Shown here in pieces: positions 37,419 to 47,457 of a DNA stretch of 55,410 bases. Below the pieces are notes generated by a model that was not told the DNA's origin, searched no databases, and saw nothing but the letters and a program-made list of their open reading frames with translations. This DNA is from Pantoea wallisii (GTDB taxonomy: Bacteria > Pseudomonadota > Gammaproteobacteria > Enterobacterales > Enterobacteriaceae). How positions within the stretch are numbered: position 1 is the first letter of the stretch; every line of letters starts with the position of its first letter. The DNA is taken from assembly GCF_002095485.1 (NCBI RefSeq), contig NZ_MLFS01000028.1, forward strand, positions 1-55,410. The letters run 5' to 3'. A program made the translations under genes and the position numbers.

Positions 37419-37573
37419 CAGGTCGGGTTCTCATAAGTGACTGCGCAATATCGAAATAGCCCGGGCAGTTTGCCACAAGATGAGGATAGCAGGTAGCCGC
37501 CAATGTCACACAGCGACCATGCCGCTGACGCGTGCTACAGTAGAAGCGCCATGTTAACGACAAGGATAGGCCC

Positions 37574-39283
37574 ATGCATAACACTCCCTCACACCCGGCC
37601 CTGCTGGCCGAACTGCGTCGTTTAGTCGGGCCAGCCAACCTGCTGACCGACGCGGAGCAGACCGCACGCTATCGCAAAGGTTTCCGCTCCGGCGAAGGCG
37701 AAGCGCTGGCGGTGGCGTTTCCCGGCTCGCTGCTGGAGCTCTGGCGCCTGCTGCAGGCGCTGGTGAAGGCCGACGCAGTGATCCTGATGCAGGCGGCCAA
37801 CACCGGCCTGACGGAAGGCTCCACGCCAAACGGCAACGATTACGATCGCCCGGTGGTGATCATCAGCACGCTGCGCCTGGATAAACTACAGCTGATCGAC
37901 GGCGGCAAACAGATTCTCGCCTTCCCCGGCAGCACGCTATACCAGCTGGAGAAAACGCTTAAACCGCTGGGACGCGAACCGCACTCGGTTATCGGCTCAT
38001 CGTGTATTGGCGCCTCTGTTATGGGCGGCATCTGCAACAACTCCGGTGGCTCGCTGATTAAACGCGGCCCGGCCTACAGCGAGATGGCGCTGTTTGCCCA
38101 GGTGGACGCTGACGGCAAGCTCAAGCTGGTGAACCACCTTGGCATTGATCTCGGCCACTCGCCGGAAGAGATGCTGGGGCGTTTGGATGACGATCGCTGG
38201 CAGCCCGACGATGTGCGCTGGGACGAGCGACACGCCTCCGATCATGAATATGCGGAGCGCGTGCGCGATATTCAGGCTGATACCCCGGCACGCTTTAACG
38301 CCGATGCGCGTCGCCTGTTTGAAGCCTCCGGCTGCGCCGGCAAGCTGGCGGTGTTTGCGGTGCGTCTGGATACCTTCCCCACTGAACCAAAGCAGCAGGT
38401 GTTCTATATCGGCACCAACGATCCGGCCACGCTGGGGGAGATTCGCCGCCACATTCTGGCGGAGTTCACGCATCTGCCGGTGGCGGGTGAATATATGCAC
38501 CGCGACATTTTTGATATCGCACAGGTGTACGGTAAAGACACTTTTGTGATGATTGATAAACTCGGCACCGACAAGATGCCGCTGTTTTTCACCCTGAAAG
38601 GCCGCGTGGATGCCTGGCTGGCGAAGCTGAGCTTTGTGAAGCCGCACCTTACCGACCGCGTGTTGCAGCGCATCAGCGGCTGGTTGCCCGCGCATCTGCC
38701 CAAACGTCTCAAACAGTACCGCGATAAGTTTGAGCACCACCTGATGCTGAAAATGTCGGGCGACGGCGTGGCCGAAGCGCAGGCCTGGCTGCAGGAGTAC
38801 TTCCGCGAAGGCGGCGGCGAGTTTTTCGCCTGCGACGCTAAAGAGGGTGCGCACGCATTTCTGCATCGCTTTGCCGCCGCCGGAGCAGCCGTGCGTTATC
38901 ACGCGGTGCATGCTGATGAAGTAGAGGATATTCTGGCGCTGGATATCGCGCTGCGCCGCAACGATCGCGACTGGTTTGAGCAGCTACCGCCGGAATTTGA
39001 TCGGGATTTGATTCATCGTCTCTACTACGGCCACTTCTTCTGCCACGTGTTCCATCAGGATTACATTGTCAAAAAAGGCGTTGATGCACATGCCCTGAAG
39101 GCGCGCATGCTGGCGCTGCTTGAGGCGCGCGGCGCGGAGTATCCGGCGGAGCATAATGTCGGTCATCTGTATGAGGCCAAACCGCAGCTGCAGGCGTTTT
39201 ATCGCCGGCTTGACCCAACCAATACCTTTAATCCGGGTATAGGGAAAACCAGCAAGCAGAAAGGGTGGGCGGTGAAGGTTTGA
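37574..39283 (+). CDS. dld: Quinone-dependent D-lactate dehydrogenase Dld
   Basis: Peripheral inner-membrane FAD flavoprotein that oxidises D-lactate to pyruvate and passes electrons to quinone. 569 residues. FAD-binding segments include LMQAANTGLTEGSTPNG near 75 and GSSCIGASVMGGICNNSGGS near 140; the lactate-dehydrogenase membrane-binding domain fills the centre. The ATG at 37574 follows AAGGATAGG. A strong perfect hairpin lies just after the stop. Confidence 0.96.
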   Translation: MHNTPSHPALLAELRRLVGPANLLTDAEQTARYRKGFRSGEGEALAVAFPGSLLELWRLLQALVKADAVILMQAANTGLTEGSTPNGNDYDRPVVIISTLRLDKLQLIDGGKQILAFPGSTLYQLEKTLKPLGREPHSVIGSSCIGASVMGGICNNSGGSLIKRGPAYSEMALFAQVDADGKLKLVNHLGIDLGHSPEEMLGRLDDDRWQPDDVRWDERHASDHEYAERVRDIQADTPARFNADARRLFEASGCAGKLAVFAVRLDTFPTEPKQQVFYIGTNDPATLGEIRRHILAEFTHLPVAGEYMHRDIFDIAQVYGKDTFVMIDKLGTDKMPLFFTLKGRVDAWLAKLSFVKPHLTDRVLQRISGWLPAHLPKRLKQYRDKFEHHLMLKMSGDGVAEAQAWLQEYFREGGGEFFACDAKEGAHAFLHRFAAAGAAVRYHAVHADEVEDILALDIALRRNDRDWFEQLPPEFDRDLIHRLYYGHFFCHVFHQDYIVKKGVDAHALKARMLALLEARGAEYPAEHNVGHLYEAKPQLQAFYRRLDPTNTFNPGIGKTSKQKGWAVKV

Positions 39284-39290
39284 AGGATAT

Positions 39291-39324
39291 AACCCCAGGT
39301 GGCCATGAATGCCCACCTGGGGTT
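39291..39324. terminator. Perfect 12-pair hairpin after dld
   Basis: AACCCCAGGTGG pairs perfectly with CCACCTGGGGTT across a ten-base loop, eight bases after the dld stop and in a gap to a convergent gene. There is no T-run, so it may act as a transcript-stabilising or REP-like element. A second small palindrome, CGGCA-TTTG-TGCCG, follows at 39332-39345. Confidence 0.5.
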
Positions 39325-39380
39325 GTAGGGTCGGCATTTGTGCCGCCCTGGCGTTTCCACCGCGATGAATCAACCCGTTT

Positions 39381-41825
39381 TTATGGCAACGGATCGGACT
39401 GCTCCTGCACCGTGGCGGGCACGGCGCGGCGCTCAATGATCATGGTCTGCGGCGTAGAGAGCAGAATGCCCTCTTTGCGCAGGCGCGTCAGAATATCGAA
39501 CAGCAGATCGCTCTTGGCACCGGAGGTCTGGCGCTGACTGGCCACGTTGCCGGTAACGCTCAGCACGATGCCGTTGGGCGTCAGATCCTTAAAGGATACC
39601 GAGGGCTCTGGCGTCTCCAGGATGCGCTCGTTCTCACGGTAAACATCCAGCAGAATCTCCCGCACCTGCACCGGATCGATATCCAGCGGGAAGGTCAGTA
39701 AGATGGTCACCACGCCCTGCGCATTGCCCATGGTCGCGTTACGTACGTTTTGTGAAATCAGCTGTGAGTTCGGCACAATGACCGTTGATTTATCACCCAG
39801 CTGAATCTCGGTGGCGCGCACGTTAATGCGGCGAATATCCCCTTCAATGCCGCTGATGCTCACCAGATCGCCCACCTTTACCGGACGCTCCGTCAACAGG
39901 ATCAGGCCGGAGATAAAGTTCTTCACAATCTCCTGTAAACCGAAACCGATACCGACCGACAAGGCGCTGACGATCCACGCCAGTTTGTTCCACTGCAGGC
40001 CCATAATCGACAGCGTCAGCAGAATAATCAGCACGTAACCGATGTTACTGAACAGCGTCACCAGCGACACGCGCATGCCGATATCCATGGTGGTTTTCGG
40101 CAGAAAATCCTTATCCAGCCAGCGCCGTACCGCGCGCAGCACATAGATCCCCACCACCAGACAGAGAATAGCATTGACCATGTGCGCCGGAACGATGTTC
40201 AGCGACTCCAGCCCCTTACCGCCCCAGAACTCAATCACCTTCTGGATCAACTCAATCGGTGTTGAAGAGGCGAAGGTACCGTTCAGCAGCGCCAGCGCCA
40301 CAAAGGCGATCAGCAGGGTTTTACCTATCGCACTCAGCAGCGTTGCGGCTTGCTGGAGATAGCGCTCATCAATATTCAGCGAGGTTTGCAGGCGTTTACC
40401 GGTGACATTACTGGTTGAGAACAAACTTTCACAGCCGTCGTTGATCAAATGGCTAAGGAAGTAGAAGGAGCCAAAAAGAATGCCGCACCAGATCACCTCA
40501 TAACTGAGGAAGCGCGCCAGCGTGACATAGCCCACGCACAGCGCAATCAAAATCGCCACCGCCGTGACCGTCAGCGCCAGCTGCACCAGCCCGACCACGG
40601 TCGGACGTGCTTCCGGCGGATTCCCCGCCTGCGCCATGCGACGACGCACGCGGTTGGTGCGCATACTGATGGCCAGCCCGGTACTGCCGATCAGCAGCGC
40701 CGTCAGGCCGTTAAACAGAATGGTGGTGTTCAGGCTGGTGCCGACCGTGTAGTTAAACGACTCGGCGGTCTGGAAGATAAACACCAGCGCCGCCGTAATC
40801 GGCGGGAACGGTTTTAGCGCCTGCGCCACCTCGTTTGAGATGGCCGGTAAGCGCCAGCTGGGGCGGCGCGTGGAGAGAAACGCACGGCCGAGACCGGCGA
40901 TCAATCCGCAATAGACGCTCAGCTGGACCAGCCGATCAACAAAATCCTGCACATCGCTGGAGACCTCATCGCGGCGGGTAAACGCCAGCGAGATAAAGTT
41001 AAAGGTGAGCACCACAGCCGCCAGCGTAGTCAGCGCAATCGCCGCGGCGAGGAAGCTGCGGCGCAGACGCCCTTCCGGCAGTTTATGGATACTGACCCAG
41101 GCGAGAAACTCTTCGCCGTAGCGCCGGCCCAGCGTCATCACCAGCATCGCAGCCAGCAGCCAGCCGACCGTACCCACGCGCCAGCCGGACTCCCATGACA
41201 GCGCAGCAGTGGCCTGCAGCTCATCGCCAAAATCACTGATCTTCTCGCCGTCCAGATCCTGCTGGCTAAACAGCGGTGCCCAGAAGCGCGGGCCGAAGAT
41301 ACTGCCGGAATTAAGCGCCAGCTGGTTTTTCAGCTGGTCGCGACGCAGGTTGACGATTTGCGAGGAGAGCACCAGCGCCCCGTTTTTAATGCCGTCCGCC
41401 TGTTTGATCTGGTCGTCCAGCTTGCTCTTCTGATTCTCCAGCGCGGCGCGTTTGCGCGTCACTTCCGGCGTCTCTTTCACGCCGCTGTCGGCTTTGGGCG
41501 CCGGGCCGAGTACCGCCAGCTGGGCATCCAGCTGCTGACGCTGTGGAATCAGCGCCTGACCCAGCGTTTCAGCATTGCCTGACAGCTCAAGCGCCATCTC
41601 ATTGAGCTGATTAAGCTGGCTTTCATTGGTATCGCCCGATACCTGACCTTTGATTTTGTCGAGGATCTTCTGCATTTTCGGCAGCTCGACCGTAGCGTTA
41701 ACCCTGGGGGCCGCCTCCTCTTCCTGCTGAGAAGATGTGGCATTGTCATCCGCCTGGCTGAGCGCAGGCGTCAGCAGTACCAGCAACAGCAGGAGTGGCG
41801 TAAACAGAGAGCGAAACGTAAACAT
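39381..41825 (-). CDS. MscS-type mechanosensitive channel with DUF3772 domain
   Basis: 814-residue inner-membrane channel. A signal peptide (to about residue 25, ALSQA) precedes a periplasmic DUF3772 domain with a coiled-coil-like charged stretch (about 45-190). About ten or eleven membrane helices follow, and then the MscS pore and beta domain (about 590-790) with VGIGFGLQEIVKNFISGLILLTERP and VKVGDLVSISGIEGDIRRIN. It would gate on membrane tension during osmotic downshock. It is absent at this place in E. coli, where pbpG directly follows dld. Confidence 0.9.
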   Translation of the reverse strand: MFTFRSLFTPLLLLLVLLTPALSQADDNATSSQQEEEAAPRVNATVELPKMQKILDKIKGQVSGDTNESQLNQLNEMALELSGNAETLGQALIPQRQQLDAQLAVLGPAPKADSGVKETPEVTRKRAALENQKSKLDDQIKQADGIKNGALVLSSQIVNLRRDQLKNQLALNSGSIFGPRFWAPLFSQQDLDGEKISDFGDELQATAALSWESGWRVGTVGWLLAAMLVMTLGRRYGEEFLAWVSIHKLPEGRLRRSFLAAAIALTTLAAVVLTFNFISLAFTRRDEVSSDVQDFVDRLVQLSVYCGLIAGLGRAFLSTRRPSWRLPAISNEVAQALKPFPPITAALVFIFQTAESFNYTVGTSLNTTILFNGLTALLIGSTGLAISMRTNRVRRRMAQAGNPPEARPTVVGLVQLALTVTAVAILIALCVGYVTLARFLSYEVIWCGILFGSFYFLSHLINDGCESLFSTSNVTGKRLQTSLNIDERYLQQAATLLSAIGKTLLIAFVALALLNGTFASSTPIELIQKVIEFWGGKGLESLNIVPAHMVNAILCLVVGIYVLRAVRRWLDKDFLPKTTMDIGMRVSLVTLFSNIGYVLIILLTLSIMGLQWNKLAWIVSALSVGIGFGLQEIVKNFISGLILLTERPVKVGDLVSISGIEGDIRRINVRATEIQLGDKSTVIVPNSQLISQNVRNATMGNAQGVVTILLTFPLDIDPVQVREILLDVYRENERILETPEPSVSFKDLTPNGIVLSVTGNVASQRQTSGAKSDLLFDILTRLRKEGILLSTPQTMIIERRAVPATVQEQSDPLP

Positions 41826-41995
41826 ATGAGTGAGATTCCAGCGTCATTGCCAGTTAAACGTGAATGGCCGCCAGTGTAGGCCGTTGCCGCTACGTAAACT
41901 ATAGGAATGGTGGTTAAAACGTTGGTGCTAACGATTAGTGAATTTGCTTATGGTGCGCGTGCCACCGCGCGGATTGGGCACCGCGCGGACGGCGA

Positions 41996-42021
41996 TAGCG
42001 GCGCGTGTCATCGCGTCGCTA
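41996..42021. repeat. REP-like palindrome, copy 2 (diverged)
   Basis: A 26-base inverted repeat with outer arms TAGCG and CGCTA. It matches the copy at 43171-43196 at 22 of 26 positions. It lies just beyond the pbpG stop. Confidence 0.5.
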
Positions 42022-42044
42022 CGGCAGGTCCCTGAACGCAACCG

Positions 42045-42974
42045 CTATTCAAGTGCAGCGGTTTGCGCCGCTTTCTGCTTTTTATACGCCAGCGCCGCCG
42101 CCGGAACCGGCGCTGCTTTGCCGGTTTCCAGCCAGTCGCGCAGGCGGTTGGCATCGGCAAAGTGGGTGTATTTGCCAAAAGCATCCAGCACCACCAGCGC
42201 CACCGGGCGGTTATTGATCACCGTACGCATCACCAGGCAGTGCCCGGCTTCGTCGGTGTAACCGGTTTTGGTGAGCTGGATACGCCAGTCATCCTTGTAC
42301 ACCAGATGGTTAGTGTTACGGAACGGCAGCGCGTAGGCAGGATGCTTAAATACGGCGGTATCCTCTTTGGTGGTGCTCAGCTGACCAATCAGCGGGTACT
42401 GACGGCTGGCTTTAAGCAGTTTCACCAAATCTTCAGCGCTGGAGACGTTCTGAATCGATAAGCCCGTTGGCTCAACGTAGTGAGTGTGCGTCATGCCCAG
42501 GGCACGCGCTTTGGCGTTCATGGCGCGAATAAATGCGTCATAACCACCCGGATAGTGGTGCGCCAGGCTGGCGGCGGCGCGGTTTTCTGATGACATCAGC
42601 GCCAGCAGCAGCATGTTGCGGCGGCTGATTTCACTGTTCAGCTTGACGCGCGAAAACACGCCGCGCATCTCGGGCGTGTGGCTGACATCAACCGACAGCA
42701 TCTCGTCGAGCGGCAGCTTTGCGTCCAGCACCACCATTGCAGTCATCACCTTGGTGATCGACGCGATAGGACGGACGCGATCGGGATGGCTGGAGAACAG
42801 CACTTTATTGCTATCCAGATCGACAATCATCGCGCTGCCGGAGGCAATCTGCGGTTGCGCAATCGGCGCCAGATCGGAGAGTTTCGCCGGTGCGGCCAGA
42901 GCCGGAGTCACAGCGGCGGGCGCGGCGATAAACAGCGCCAGCGACAACAAAGAAATACGCATTTTTACAGACAT
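42045..42974 (-). CDS. pbpG: D-alanyl-D-alanine endopeptidase PbpG (PBP7)
   Basis: Periplasmic penicillin-binding protein that cuts D-Ala-meso-DAP cross-links in murein. 309 residues. Signal peptide [27 protein letters not shown]. Active-site motifs are SITK (Ser72, Lys75), SEN (129-131) and KTG in [10 protein letters not shown] near 240. I chose ATG 42974, which gives the family length; the open frame extends further upstream without similarity. Confidence 0.95.
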   Translation of the reverse strand: MSVKMRISLLSLALFIAAPAAVTPALAAPAKLSDLAPIAQPQIASGSAMIVDLDSNKVLFSSHPDRVRPIASITKVMTAMVVLDAKLPLDEMLSVDVSHTPEMRGVFSRVKLNSEISRRNMLLLALMSSENRAAASLAHHYPGGYDAFIRAMNAKARALGMTHTHYVEPTGLSIQNVSSAEDLVKLLKASRQYPLIGQLSTTKEDTAVFKHPAYALPFRNTNHLVYKDDWRIQLTKTGYTDEAGHCLVMRTVINNRPVALVVLDAFGKYTHFADANRLRDWLETGKAAPVPAAALAYKKQKAAQTAALE

Positions 42975-43170
42975 CGTGTCAAAAAAATCCGGTGAAGAGT
43001 TTTGCGCTGTGTATAAGACACAGGCCGCACGCATCGGGCCTGACGGGACGCGGGCTGGCAGCAGCATCATACGCTGATGAATGAGAAATTTCTTAAGTAG
43101 ATTGTTTCCGGGCATTAAAAAGGCGGGTAAAAATGACAGGGAGAAGCGGTGACGAGAGGCGCCTGATCTT

Positions 43171-43196
43171 TAGCGGCGCGATTTATCGCGCCGCTA
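43171..43196. repeat. REP-like palindrome, copy 3
   Basis: TAGCGGCGCGA, loop TTTA, TCGCGCCGCTA gives an 11-pair perfect stem just beyond the yohC stop on the minus strand. Related copies are at 8580-8600 and 41996-42021. It may double as a terminator or mRNA-protecting element for yohC. Confidence 0.6.
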
Positions 43197-43218
43197 CCGT
43201 CGTGAATCGCTATTTACT

Positions 43219-43806
43219 TCAGAACAATCGCGGACCGTATCCCCACAGCACCACGGTCAGCGCCAGCAACACTTCAAACACCAGCACGCCAATCGCCAGG
43301 GTTGAGCCAGAAAAACGCATGCTCTCTTCGCGATCGATACTCAAAAATACCGGGATACCGACATAGAGCAGATAGCCGGTATAAACCAGCGCCGCCGCGC
43401 CCACCAGCACGCACAGCCAGACCAGTGGATAGAGCGCCACAAGTCCGCTGATAAACAGCGGTGTGGCAACATAGCCGGCAAACACGGTACAGCGCTGCAC
43501 GCCGGGACGCTGTGGATAGTCACGCGCCATCCAGTGGATCACGCGGCCCATCACGGCGACGCCACCTAAAATGATCAGATAAAACAGAATACCCAGACCG
43601 ATGCCGGTCAGCGTGTTGAGTTGAATATACTGCCCTTCACCCAGATTCCACCCGAGCTGTGTCGTACCAATGAACGCGCAGATCACCGGTATTGCCGCCA
43701 TCAGCAGTACATGGTGCGTGTAGTGGTGTGAAACGCTCTCGTTTTCCTGCTTGATATCGCGCATCTCCTGATTGGGATGCGCCAAAAGACCCCAGACATG
43801 ATTCAT
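43219..43806 (-). CDS. yohC: YIP1 family inner-membrane protein YohC
   Basis: 195 residues, identical in length to E. coli YohC, with five membrane helices after the polar start MNHVWGLLAHPNQEMRDIKQ. The Yip1 domain covers most of the protein. Function unknown. It is divergent from yohD, as in E. coli. Confidence 0.93.
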   Translation of the reverse strand: MNHVWGLLAHPNQEMRDIKQENESVSHHYTHHVLLMAAIPVICAFIGTTQLGWNLGEGQYIQLNTLTGIGLGILFYLIILGGVAVMGRVIHWMARDYPQRPGVQRCTVFAGYVATPLFISGLVALYPLVWLCVLVGAAALVYTGYLLYVGIPVFLSIDREESMRFSGSTLAIGVLVFEVLLALTVVLWGYGPRLF

Positions 43807-43974
43807 ACAATCACTCCTCTGATGCGACGGGCTGCCCGTTCTGCGATCAGCCGGACTGCGGCAGGCAGCTACTTCTCAAGTATAATCGGCGCGCCTGTTT
43901 TTGCGGCCGGCGGTACAAAAAAAGCCGCTGGCGTCTAGACTGTTACCAGGCCTGAACACTGCAGGGAGGATAAA

Positions 43975-44550
43975 TTGCATTTCGATATCAATGGATTAAT
44001 TACTCAGTATGGCTATCTGGCCCTGCTGATTGGCTGTATTGCGGAGGGTGAAACTTTTACCCTGCTGGGTGGGGTTGCCGCCCATGAAGGCCTGTTGCAC
44101 TTTAGTGGCGTGGTACTGGCGGCAATGGCCGGCGGGATTATTGGCGATCAGCTGCTGTTCTGGCTGGGCCGCCGCTATGGCGCCCGCATTTTGCGCCGCT
44201 TTAAAAAACATCAGGACACGATCAAAAAAGCCAACCGTTTGATTCAGAAGCATCCCAGTCTGTTCGTGATTGGCGTGCGCTTTATGTATGGCTTTCGCCT
44301 TATCGGGCCCATCATTATTGGCACCAGCCGGCTCAAGCCGCTGCGCTTCTTTGTACTGAACGTGATTGGCGCAGCGCTCTGGTCGCTGATTTTTGTCACG
44401 CTCGGCTATTTTGCCGGCGAAGTGATTACGCCATGGCTGCACAAGCTGGACCAGCACCTGAAGCACGTTGTCTGGCTGGCGGCGGCAATTGTCTTTGGCA
44501 TCCTGCTGCGTTACGTCATTCGCCGCTGGCATCACCGCCGCGCCGGTTAG
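43975..44550 (+). CDS. yohD: DedA family membrane protein YohD
   Basis: 191-residue DedA/SNARE-associated-type inner-membrane protein, with LIGCIAEGETFTLLGGVAAHEG at the start and RFMYGFRLIGPIIIGTSRLKP in the middle, as in E. coli YohD (192 residues). DedA proteins affect membrane potential and lipid recycling; the exact activity is unsettled. It starts at TTG 43975 behind GGGAGGA; there is no ATG or GTG in reach that keeps the family N-terminus. It overlaps the convergent yohF by four bases. Confidence 0.92.
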   Translation: MHFDINGLITQYGYLALLIGCIAEGETFTLLGGVAAHEGLLHFSGVVLAAMAGGIIGDQLLFWLGRRYGARILRRFKKHQDTIKKANRLIQKHPSLFVIGVRFMYGFRLIGPIIIGTSRLKPLRFFVLNVIGAALWSLIFVTLGYFAGEVITPWLHKLDQHLKHVVWLAAAIVFGILLRYVIRRWHHRRAG

Positions 44551-45326
44551 TGGTGGTAACCCTTGAATTGCGGGTTCGCCAGCATAAAGCCGCCGTCCAC
44601 CACAAAGGATTGCCCGGTGGTGTAGGTGGCCCATTCCGAACACAACCACGCCACTAAGCTGGCAATTTCGCGCGTATCGCCGGGGCGTCCAATCGGAATC
44701 TCCGGCATGCGCCGACTGTGCGCTTCGCTGTTGCTCATATCATTCATCGGCGTGGCAATGGCCCCTGGCGCCACCGCATTGACCAGGATGTGATGCGGCA
44801 GCAGGCTAAGCGCCATCGATTTGGTCAATCCGCCCAGGGCGTGTTTCGCCGCCGTATACGCGGCAGCGTCCGGCAGCGGCGTGTGCTCATGGACAGAGGT
44901 GATATTGATGATGCGTCCGCCATCACCCTGATCGACCATGTGGCGCGCCGCAATCTGCCCGCAGACAAACGCTCCGTCGACATCAACGGTAAACACCTTG
45001 CGCCACTCTTCAAAGCTCATATCAAGAAAATCGGCTTTGGTCATCACGCCGGCGTTGTTCACCAGCACATCGATACGTCCCAGCGAATTGATCAGCTGTG
45101 CCAGCTGCTGACCGCCCGCCTGGGGATCGGCAAGATCGAGCTGGCGCACCTGGGCCTGCTGGCCTTTGCTCTCCACCATCCGCGCGGTCTCCTGTGCGCC
45201 CTCCTCATCCGAGCGCCAGGTAATGCCCACGGTGTAGCCGGCTTCCGCCAGCATAACCGCGCAGCTGCGGCCAATGCCTGAATCCGATGCGGTGACGACG
45301 GCGACTTTCTGTTTGCCCAGGGTCAT
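44547..45326 (-). CDS. yohF: Short-chain dehydrogenase/reductase YohF
   Basis: 259-residue SDR enzyme using NAD(P)H. The Rossmann motif TASDSGIGRSCA is near residue 15, NNAG near 89 and the catalytic YTAAK near 155, with Ser before it in ITSVHEH. The substrate is unknown (E. coli YohF was described as acting on diacetyl/acetoin-like compounds, to my recollection). I chose ATG 45326, with AGGAG seven bases upstream. Confidence 0.93.
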   Translation of the reverse strand: MTLGKQKVAVVTASDSGIGRSCAVMLAEAGYTVGITWRSDEEGAQETARMVESKGQQAQVRQLDLADPQAGGQQLAQLINSLGRIDVLVNNAGVMTKADFLDMSFEEWRKVFTVDVDGAFVCGQIAARHMVDQGDGGRIINITSVHEHTPLPDAAAYTAAKHALGGLTKSMALSLLPHHILVNAVAPGAIATPMNDMSNSEAHSRRMPEIPIGRPGDTREIASLVAWLCSEWATYTTGQSFVVDGGFMLANPQFKGYHH

Positions 45327-45444
45327 GACGTTCTCCTGCGTAGTGAGTGTTCTGACAGTATAGAAGTTATCCATCTGTGCCTCGCCGCCGCTGAATCAGC
45401 CGTTGCGTCTATAGTTAACAATCAGATACGTTTCAGGAGGCAGG

Positions 45445-47259
45445 ATGAGCACAATTAAACGCAGAATAGACGACCATGGTGTTATTGGCGACTTACGCAC
45501 CTGCGCGCTGATTGCTAACGATGGCACCATCGATTATCTGTGCTGGCCGGAACTTGATAGCCCCTCGATCTTCGCCGCCCTGCTCGACAGCGATGACGCC
45601 GGTCACTTCTCCCTGATGCCGGAGTGGCAGCACGCGCGTCAGCAGCAGCTCTACCTGCCTGATACCAATATTCTGCAGACCCGCTGGCTGGACGATGCGG
45701 GCGTGGCGGAGATCACCGATTACATGCCGATTTGCGACGAATACAGCAAAGTGCCGCGGCTGGTGCGGCGGGTAAAGATGGTGCGCGGCACCGCGCGCTT
45801 TCATCTGCGCTGTGCGCCGCGCCACGACTATGCCCGTGCTGAAACCCGCACCGAGGCACGGCCCGGCGGCATCGCCTTTCTCGCGGAAGGGCAACCGACG
45901 CTGCGCCTGAGTGGCAGCGTGGTGATGACGCGCGAAAACGACAGCGCGGTGGCCACCTTTACCCTGCAGGCCGGTGAACACGCTGAGTTCGTGTTTGGTA
46001 ACGATGACGATCCCCATGTGGCAGATATCGCCACCGAACGCTGTTTTCACGATACCCTGAATTACTGGCGGCGCTGGAGCAGCCACAGCTCCTACCGCGG
46101 CCGCTGGCAGGAGATGGTGACGCGCTCTGCGCTGGCGCTCAAGTTGCTGACATCGCATCAGCACGGATCGATCGCCGCAGCCGCCACCTTTGGCCTGCCG
46201 GAAGAGCTGGGGGGCGAACGCAACTGGGACTATCGCGCCTCGTGGATTCGCGACGCCTCGTTCAGTATGTATGCGCTGATGCGTCTCGGCTATGTCGAAG
46301 AGGCGCGTGATTTTACCCACTGGGTGGCCCGTTGCGTCGAGCACAGCCACGACGATACACCGCATCTGCAGGTGATGTACCGCCTTGACAGCGGCACGGA
46401 GCTGCACGAAACCGAGCTGCTTAACCTCTCCGGCTACGCCAATTCGCGCCCGGTACGCATCGGTAATGACGCCTGGCGGCAGACGCAGCTGGATATTTAT
46501 GGCGAGCTGATGGATGCCATCTACCTGGCCAATAAGTATGGCGAGGCGATTTCACAGCGCGGCTGGCACAATGTCTCCCGCATGATCGACTACGTCTGCG
46601 CCAACTGGAACCAGCCGGATGCCGGTATCTGGGAGATGCGCGGTGAGCCGGAGCACTTTCTGCATTCGCGCCTGATGTGCTGGGTGGCGCTGGATCGCGC
46701 GCTGCGCCTCGGCATGAAGCGTTCACTGCCGATGCCCTATGCGCGCTGGGATCAGGTGCGCAGCGAGATCCGTGATGATATCTGGCAAAACTTCTGGAAC
46801 GCTGAGCTGGGCCACTTCACCGCCACGCGCGGCGGCAAACACCTGGATGCCTCCATGCTGCTGATGCCGCTGGTGCGCTTTGTCAGCTCAACCGATCCGG
46901 AGTGGCTTGCCACCCTTGATGCGATTAAAGAGAACCTGGTGAGCGACGGTTTAGTGCGGCGCTATAACATCAGTGAAACCCCGGCCGATGCGCTGGCCGG
47001 CGGTGAAGGCGCCTTTGCCGCCTGCTCGTTCTGGTACGTGGAGTGCCTGGCACGCGCCGGCCGGGTGCATGAAGCGCACTTTGAGTTTGAGAAGCTGCTG
47101 AGCTATGCCAATCCGCTCGGGCTGTATGCCGAGGAGTTTACCAGCCACGGCAATGCGCTGGGCAATATGCCGCAGGCCCTGACGCATCTGGCGTTAATCA
47201 GTGCCGCTTTTTTCCTCAACCGTAAACTGAGCGGAGAGGTGACGCTGTGGCAGCCTTAG
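45445..47259 (+). CDS. GH15 family glycoside hydrolase
   Basis: 604-residue cytosolic glycosidase of family GH15 (glucoamylase or trehalase-like). The N-terminal beta-sandwich domain starts with GVIGDLRTCALIANDGTIDYLCWP. The catalytic (alpha/alpha)6 barrel has NWDYRASWIRDASF near 259, GIWEMRGEPEHF near 393 and GGEGAFAACSFW near 519, the last two holding the likely catalytic glutamates. The ATG follows AGGAGG. No signal peptide, so intracellular alpha-glucan or trehalose use is likely; substrate not determined. Confidence 0.9.
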   Translation: MSTIKRRIDDHGVIGDLRTCALIANDGTIDYLCWPELDSPSIFAALLDSDDAGHFSLMPEWQHARQQQLYLPDTNILQTRWLDDAGVAEITDYMPICDEYSKVPRLVRRVKMVRGTARFHLRCAPRHDYARAETRTEARPGGIAFLAEGQPTLRLSGSVVMTRENDSAVATFTLQAGEHAEFVFGNDDDPHVADIATERCFHDTLNYWRRWSSHSSYRGRWQEMVTRSALALKLLTSHQHGSIAAAATFGLPEELGGERNWDYRASWIRDASFSMYALMRLGYVEEARDFTHWVARCVEHSHDDTPHLQVMYRLDSGTELHETELLNLSGYANSRPVRIGNDAWRQTQLDIYGELMDAIYLANKYGEAISQRGWHNVSRMIDYVCANWNQPDAGIWEMRGEPEHFLHSRLMCWVALDRALRLGMKRSLPMPYARWDQVRSEIRDDIWQNFWNAELGHFTATRGGKHLDASMLLMPLVRFVSSTDPEWLATLDAIKENLVSDGLVRRYNISETPADALAGGEGAFAACSFWYVECLARAGRVHEAHFEFEKLLSYANPLGLYAEEFTSHGNALGNMPQALTHLALISAAFFLNRKLSGEVTLWQP

Positions 47260-47457
47260 GAAAATTCACAATTTGGGCTGGCTCGCAAAGAGAATGGTCT
47301 GTTTATCCGTTTTTTTGCGTAAAGTATCTTCAGCCAACGCAATTCCTGATTTCCATCATTGCGTTTATGCACATATAATGCGCAGCGGGTCATTCCGACC
47401 ACGATGGGTTCGACACACTGACAAGCCTGAAATATGGCCATAACGACTTGTAAAAAC

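Noticed and set aside
37997..38911. Minus-strand frame of 304 codons within dld
   Set aside because: Shadow of the flavoprotein gene; no recognisable domain.
45493..46407. Minus-strand frame of 304 codons within the GH15 gene
   Set aside because: Shadow of a strongly conserved glycosidase domain.
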